Shown here: positions 59,309-64,000 of the stretch, piece by piece
Numbering within the stretch: position 1 is the stretch's first letter
How the letters are laid out: each line of letters begins with the position of its first letter
Assembly (NCBI GenBank): GCA_036346255.1
Contig: CM070619.1
Coordinates: forward strand, 33,920,342-33,984,341
Length of the DNA stretch: 64,000 nt
DNA from: Ampelocalamus luodianensis
Lineage: Eukaryota; Streptophyta; Magnoliopsida; Poales; Poaceae
Reading direction: 5' to 3'
Translations under genes and position numbers: made by a program
The notes under the pieces: generated by a model
The model's input: only the letters and a program-made list of their open reading frames with translations
What the model was told of the DNA's origin: nothing
Database searches by the model: none

Positions 59309-62300
59309 TGTGAGGACCCCAATTTATTTGGTTTGTAATGCTTAACCAACCACCTGGTCCTAGCATCACAAATCAAATAAATCGATCTCGAGATATGTAT
59401 ACTTCCCGAAAGCAAAGATACACACCTGGTACAAAATTAGACATCAACTCCATCCCACACATAGAGACCAAACACAACACTACCAAGCGGAAGATAAACA
59501 ATTAGTAGAGGTTATTACAGCACCACAGCCGACCGCCCAAAAGATACACAAATAACAAGAACGACAATGAAGCAAAGTGCCATAAGATGGCTATAAACAA
59601 AACCAATCGGTGTGCCTTCAACCCACAAGGCATCCGACCGGACCGCCAAGACTAGTCGTCACCCACGGCGACAAAGACTGACTCACGTAAGTGAGGCCCA
59701 CGAGGCTCACCTTCCTCCTCTGCAACAAAAACATCAAGCAAAGCAACCGAGTACAAAGATTGTCTTTGTACCCGCAAGACAGCGTGTGAACTAGCGGACT
59801 GCTCATAAGCTACATGCGAGCTTATTTGGTGGAGGTCATATGTTTCATTTGCATAAAGCCAATTTTCATTTGCAATAAGGTAATACAGTTTAAAGGCAAG
59901 TTTGCAATTCATTTTTAAGATTGAAATAACAGCACGGATATTAATAACAAAAGCGAAAGATAAAACAACCTAGAAGTGACTATCCCAATAGTCACCACAA
60001 CAATAGCACGAATCCCGCATTCGTACCACCCATCAATTTTAATTTAAATGTTGTAGTCTAGTTCTTACGGGCGTATCCGGCGTGTCCATAACCTAGGGCG
60101 AGGCTATTCGAATAGTTTTAACCTGCGAGGTGTACCAATGTACCCACACTTCGACCGCTTTAAGCCAAAACACACTTCCAAGGTATCTTTGTACGGCTAA
60201 GTCCTCTGAGACTTTTTCCAATATTGTGTATTAACTACGAGCCGCTCGTATGGATAGAAATCCATACGCTTACATGGTAAAGCCGAAAAGACAACTACCC
60301 ACTCAGGATAAAGCTTTTCGGACAACTACCATGCTCCCACCTCCATCCCTCCTGCGACCTCCTGCGACCGGGCCAATACACGCCAAAGTACTAGGTCAAG
60401 AGAGGTCCCATATACTCTAGTGTGGTTAGCACGCAAAATGCTCGATGCGGTGGCGCAAGTAACTCGGTCCTTAATCGGCTCGGGCACCTTTCGGTCACAC
60501 CCAACAGATCACACCGTCTTACCATTGTGCCCAAGTCTAAATCATTCTTGTTTTCATTTTTAGTTTTGCAGATAAACATAGCAAAAGCTGAAACGTAAAG
60601 TTATAGTAGATTTTGTGTGATCAAGGCTACCGACTAAAGTCGATAACCGCCCAGTTCTACCGATAGCTAAGCATGTCTAAGCAAGTTGACCCGGATCTAC
60701 TAAGTGACAAGGGATCATCCAAATGATCTCTAATCACAGCAAATAACCTAAGCTCAGGTAGTAGAGATCAATATTTTGTCTACAGGATATGCAGCTACGG
60801 ATTTAACTAATCAATTTAACACAAATTAAGCAATGCATACATACAGCTGAAACAAAATATTAATCTTTAAAATCTCGGATTAAACATGATCAAAGCGCTT
60901 GCTGTTGCTTTGTTGCTCAATATGTTGCGGAGGATCGTTCTCAGGGTTGCCGCAAATATCGAATCCTAACGATTGAACAAAACAGCGAATAAGAACGAAT
61001 AACACCGACCAAACTCAAACAATACAACAACAACAAAACACACTAAACTTTTCCCAGCAGCCTAAGCATGATATAACAAAATTTCAGAAACAGAGAACGA
61101 ATTCACTTTAAGTTATTAAGAATTTTCTATGAATTTCCTAAGCTAAAAACACATCAAAACACTAGTTAATTACTTAACAAATTTTCATAAACAGAAACAG
61201 TGTATAAAACCTATCCTAATAATTAGTACATTAAAAATGACAAATTACAAAATTGGTTTCACTGGATTTGGACAAATATTGAAAGAGATATGCATTTTCT
61301 AATCTAGAAGATACATAAAACATCATTTTATTAATTAACAGATTTTTGCTACGGAGACATGGATGAAACTAATTTTAGTAAATAACACATTTGAAATGAA
61401 AATAAACAAAGACTTGGATTCATGCAATTTGGATAAAAATTGAATTAGTTATGCATTTTCTAAGTTTAAATGAATTAACGATGCAACAAAACATATTACG
61501 AAATACTAAAGCATTAAATCCTTTTTCTACCCACGGCCAACTAGCCCGAGACATCGGGCGGCGTAAAATCTTGAAAATGTCGACGGCCGACCACTCACGA
61601 AAGTGGCGTCGAAGGCTTATTCTAAGAATACGTCTTGACTTACCAAAGTGCAAACCTAACATACCCTCACGCAAATCGCTTCCCATCGAGAAAGCGCATT
61701 AGGAAACTACATTGACCCTAATCGACATTCCAGGCCCACATGACGAGACTCAAGGTGAAATAAAGCGGTTGGATTAAATGATTTCTAAACATGATTAACA
61801 GCAAAGGCCCACAAGTCAGAGACTCCACTAAACAAGATTAGCGCCGATGAGATGACACCGGCGGCTCGCGCGCTCACGGAACGGCAGCGGCGCGCGCGCG
61901 ATGGATCGCTAACGGTGGGCTTCAAGACGAGTGGCGATACCTTCGGGTTCACGAGACTTCGAACGATGACGGCGACGCGGAGTCCGATGGTCACCGGAGT
62001 TGAGCTCACGACGACCGGAGGCGGAGAAGAAAACACGGCTCCCACGGCGAGGTCGCTCCAGGCTTCTAGAGGGCTCCAGAAGGTGCGCCTCAGCTCCGCC
62101 TTGATCCCAGGAGCGGAAAGCACAAGACGATGGCGACGAAGGTGGTCCGAGGCGCCGGAATCGCCGCGGCGCGAATCGCCAAGCTTGGAGGAGATTCGAT
62201 CGCAAGCCCGCAACGATGCACCAAAGATGAAAATGAAGTCACCGTTAGACTGGGTGCATCGGTCGCGATCCTAAAGGACCAAGTGACGAGGCTAGAGGCT

Positions 62301-63454
62301 CACGAAACACAAGCGAGCTTGCGGGGCGCGGCGGAGTTGGAAGCGAAGAAGTGGCTCCAAGCGACTTCTTTGGATGCCACGAGCTCGGGATGGGAAAAAT
62401 GGATGCGCGAGGAACAAGGAAGGCGGCGAGAAGGTTGCGGAAGCACAAGCGCAACGAGGTGATGGCGCTGTCCTCTCCTTCTTCTCGGCGAAAGCAGAAG
62501 TGGGCGGAGGAGCAACAGAGCGGGAAAGCGAGATGTGGTGATCGCGGTGAGGTAATGAAGGTGCAGCGACACCGGAGAAGGACACGCAGCGTCCACGGCG
62601 TGGCGGCGGCGAGCTGCGTGCACGCATGCGACTTGCGGCGAACTCCGCGAGCCAGCGGAGAAGACGAGCGACGCGGACAAGGAGGGCCCACACGTCGCTG
62701 ACGGCGACGGCGGTGCGAACCGAGTCAAGTGCGGCGCGAACCGGCGGTTAGACTCGATCAATATCGCGCCGACCGTTGGATCTAGAACGGACGGTCGAGA
62801 TTGATGTATGCATTCGGACGGTCGGTTGCATACGCGCGCGTGGTCGTTCGATTCGCATCGGACGGTGATGACCATCGAGCGCGCGGTGCAACTAGTTGGT
62901 TCGACCGAGCCAAGCGGTGCGAGTCGGACTCGAGCTGAGGTTGAGTTCGGGCAGAGGAACAGTGTTTTAGAATTTGATTTAAAAGACAAAGAAGGTTTGG
63001 GGAATTTTAGAGGTAGCTCCAGGGCTCCAAAATTTCAGAAATTTTATGGTAGCTAACAGGGACAGAGGACAACCTTGTGAAATTTTTCCAGGGTTTTCAT
63101 GCACTAGATTTTCCCAACAAAATTCACAAGCTGCTGTACTGGAGTTTGACGACTTCAAACAGAGTTGACTTGGCCATTTGAAATAGCAAACAAAATCTAA
63201 AAATTGTGAAATAATTCAGGGAGGTAGATAGGATGATCAAGATGATAGGAAAATAATTTCAGAGGATGATCACAAGTTTGAAGGCTAAGAATTTGCTGAC
63301 AACAATCTCCATTCACAAGAATTTAATTCTAGAAAATGGAAATTGCTAGGGAAAAATGTAGGAACTTTCAAATGATTTGAAGAGACAACAAAAGTTTTTA
63401 TTCCTCCTCAAAATTTTACATTTGAAATACAAACCCTAAGTTAGGGCTGTTACA
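59309..63454 (-). repeat. 3' LTR of the second chromovirus (4.15 kb)
   Basis: On the minus strand it begins TGTAACAGCCC at 63454 and ends GGTCCTCACA at 59309. Its R/U5 side is related to the solo LTR at 40544-45402, with shared blocks such as CATAACCTAGG and ACGAGCCGCTCGTATGG. GC-rich promoter-like sequence covers 61850-62960; open frames there are compositional. Confidence 0.85.
60234..60321. other. Overlapping hairpins in the second chromovirus LTR
   Basis: ACGAG/CTCGT, then CGTATGG/CCATACG, then CCGAAAAG (60293-60300) with CTTTTCGG (60314-60321). The last is fully paired here, whereas the solo LTR has CCAAAAAG/CTCTTTGG with one mismatch. Confidence 0.6.
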
Positions 63455-63491
63455 AATCTCCCCCCCTTACAGGAATCTCGCCCCGAGATTC
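63455..63491 (-). promoter_or_regulatory. Polypurine tract and adjacent hairpin of the second chromovirus
   Basis: The minus strand reads AAGGGGGGGAGATT next to the LTR. Inside it, GAATCTCG (63473-63480) pairs with CGAGATTC (63484-63491) around three bases. Confidence 0.85.
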
Positions 63492-63494
63492 TGA

Positions 63495-64000
63495 TCACTG
63501 GGAGAAGAATGATGGGTAATCTGCTCGGAGACGATCTTCCCGCTCCCAAGTGGCTTCATCCTCGGAGTGGTTCGACCACTGAACTTTAAGGAACTTAATC
63601 ACACGGTTCCTTGTTCTGCGTTCAGCTTCTTCGAGGATACGAGCGGGCGCTCACGATAAGGCAGATCTTCACGCACATCGATATTTTCCAATGGCGTTTC
63701 CTCAACCGAACACTGAGGCACTTCTTCAATTGTGACACATGGAAAACATCATGCACCCTTCAAGTGTAGCCGGCAACTCCAACTTGTATGCAACAGCTCC
63801 CACTTTCTTGATGATGCGATATGGCGGGCATATCGAGGAGCGCTTGCCCTTGACACCAAACGACGATGTCCCTTCAAAGGTGAAACTTTGAGATACACAA
63901 AGTCATTGGTGGAAACTCAACTCACGGCGGCGCCGACTGCATAGCTCTTACGCTGGATGAGCCACACGCAAGTGCTCACGAATCAATCGCACTTGACTTT
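63495..64000 (-). pseudogene. Second chromovirus pol C-terminus with chromodomain, partial
   Basis: Reading leftwards, the last residues include KFLKVQWSNHSEDEATWERE and RLRADYPSFFSQ, followed by a stop at 63495. This is the same chromodomain-type tail as at 9632-9790. Upstream, towards 64000, integrase C-terminal sequence is present, but small indels break the frame in several places. It is cut by the window edge, so the state of the rest is unknown. Confidence 0.8.

Larger units (their letters stand above)
59309..64000 (-). mobile_element. Second chromovirus element (3' LTR and pol tail), runs off the window
   Basis: The minus-strand LTR 59309-63454 is followed by a polypurine tract and the end of pol. 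The remaining internal region and 5' LTR lie to the right. It interrupts the plus-strand LTR; GTGCA at 59304-59308 is the candidate left target copy. Confidence 0.85.

Noticed and set aside
62245..62989. Open frames of 148-229 residues on the minus strand
   Set aside because: They are arginine/serine-rich and overlap in several frames of a GC-rich LTR promoter region. Low-stop composition explains them.

Overview
This is a plant nuclear, heterochromatin-like intergenic window, most likely from a grass. It contains nested LTR retrotransposons of the Ty3/gypsy chromovirus (Tekay/Del-like) type, related non-coding LTR derivatives, Ty1/copia debris, and a 6.6-kb tandem repeat. I found no intact host protein gene, tRNA, rRNA or CRISPR. 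The grass assignment is an inference from very long chromovirus LTRs, copia remnants and GC-rich promoter-like blocks.

Layout. (1) 1-19234, minus strand: a head-to-tail chromovirus array reading internal A (cut by the window edge) - LTR 4954-9400 - internal B 9401-14742 - LTR 14743-19234. Both internals carry gag, protease, RT, RNase H and integrase with a chromodomain, broken by many small indels. The array is inserted into another related LTR, whose end is 19235-20019. (2) 20020-20901: spacer with a perfect 11-bp hairpin. (3) 20902-57072: three head-to-tail copies of a 6.6-kb unit. Copies A (20902-27503) and B (27504-34109) are nearly identical. Copy C (from 34110) is more diverged and split by LTR insertions. 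Each unit holds copia RNase H/3'-end remnants, an internal 0.5-kb duplication, two LTR-like segments, an exon-like block and a GC-rich promoter-like block. (4) Insertions in copy C: a 3.6-kb deletion derivative (35875-39503, TSD GTTAT), a 4.86-kb solo LTR (40544-45402, TSD CAAGT), a 9.2-kb non-coding element with paired 2.6-kb LTRs (47850-57025), and a plus-strand LTR (57073-59308) interrupted by another minus-strand chromovirus (59309 to the window end).

How the parts relate. The non-coding elements lack gag/pol but share with the coding chromoviruses the same tRNA-Met-type primer binding site, the same G-rich polypurine tract and a conserved hairpin beside that tract. This suggests, by inference, that the coding family mobilises them. 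The two non-coding families also share an array of five short stem-loops in the LTR whose stems differ in sequence but still pair. Many differences between near-identical copies are 1-2 base losses at CAG, CTG or CCGG. That looks more like methylation-linked sequencing error than decay, so part of the apparent pseudogenisation may be artefact.
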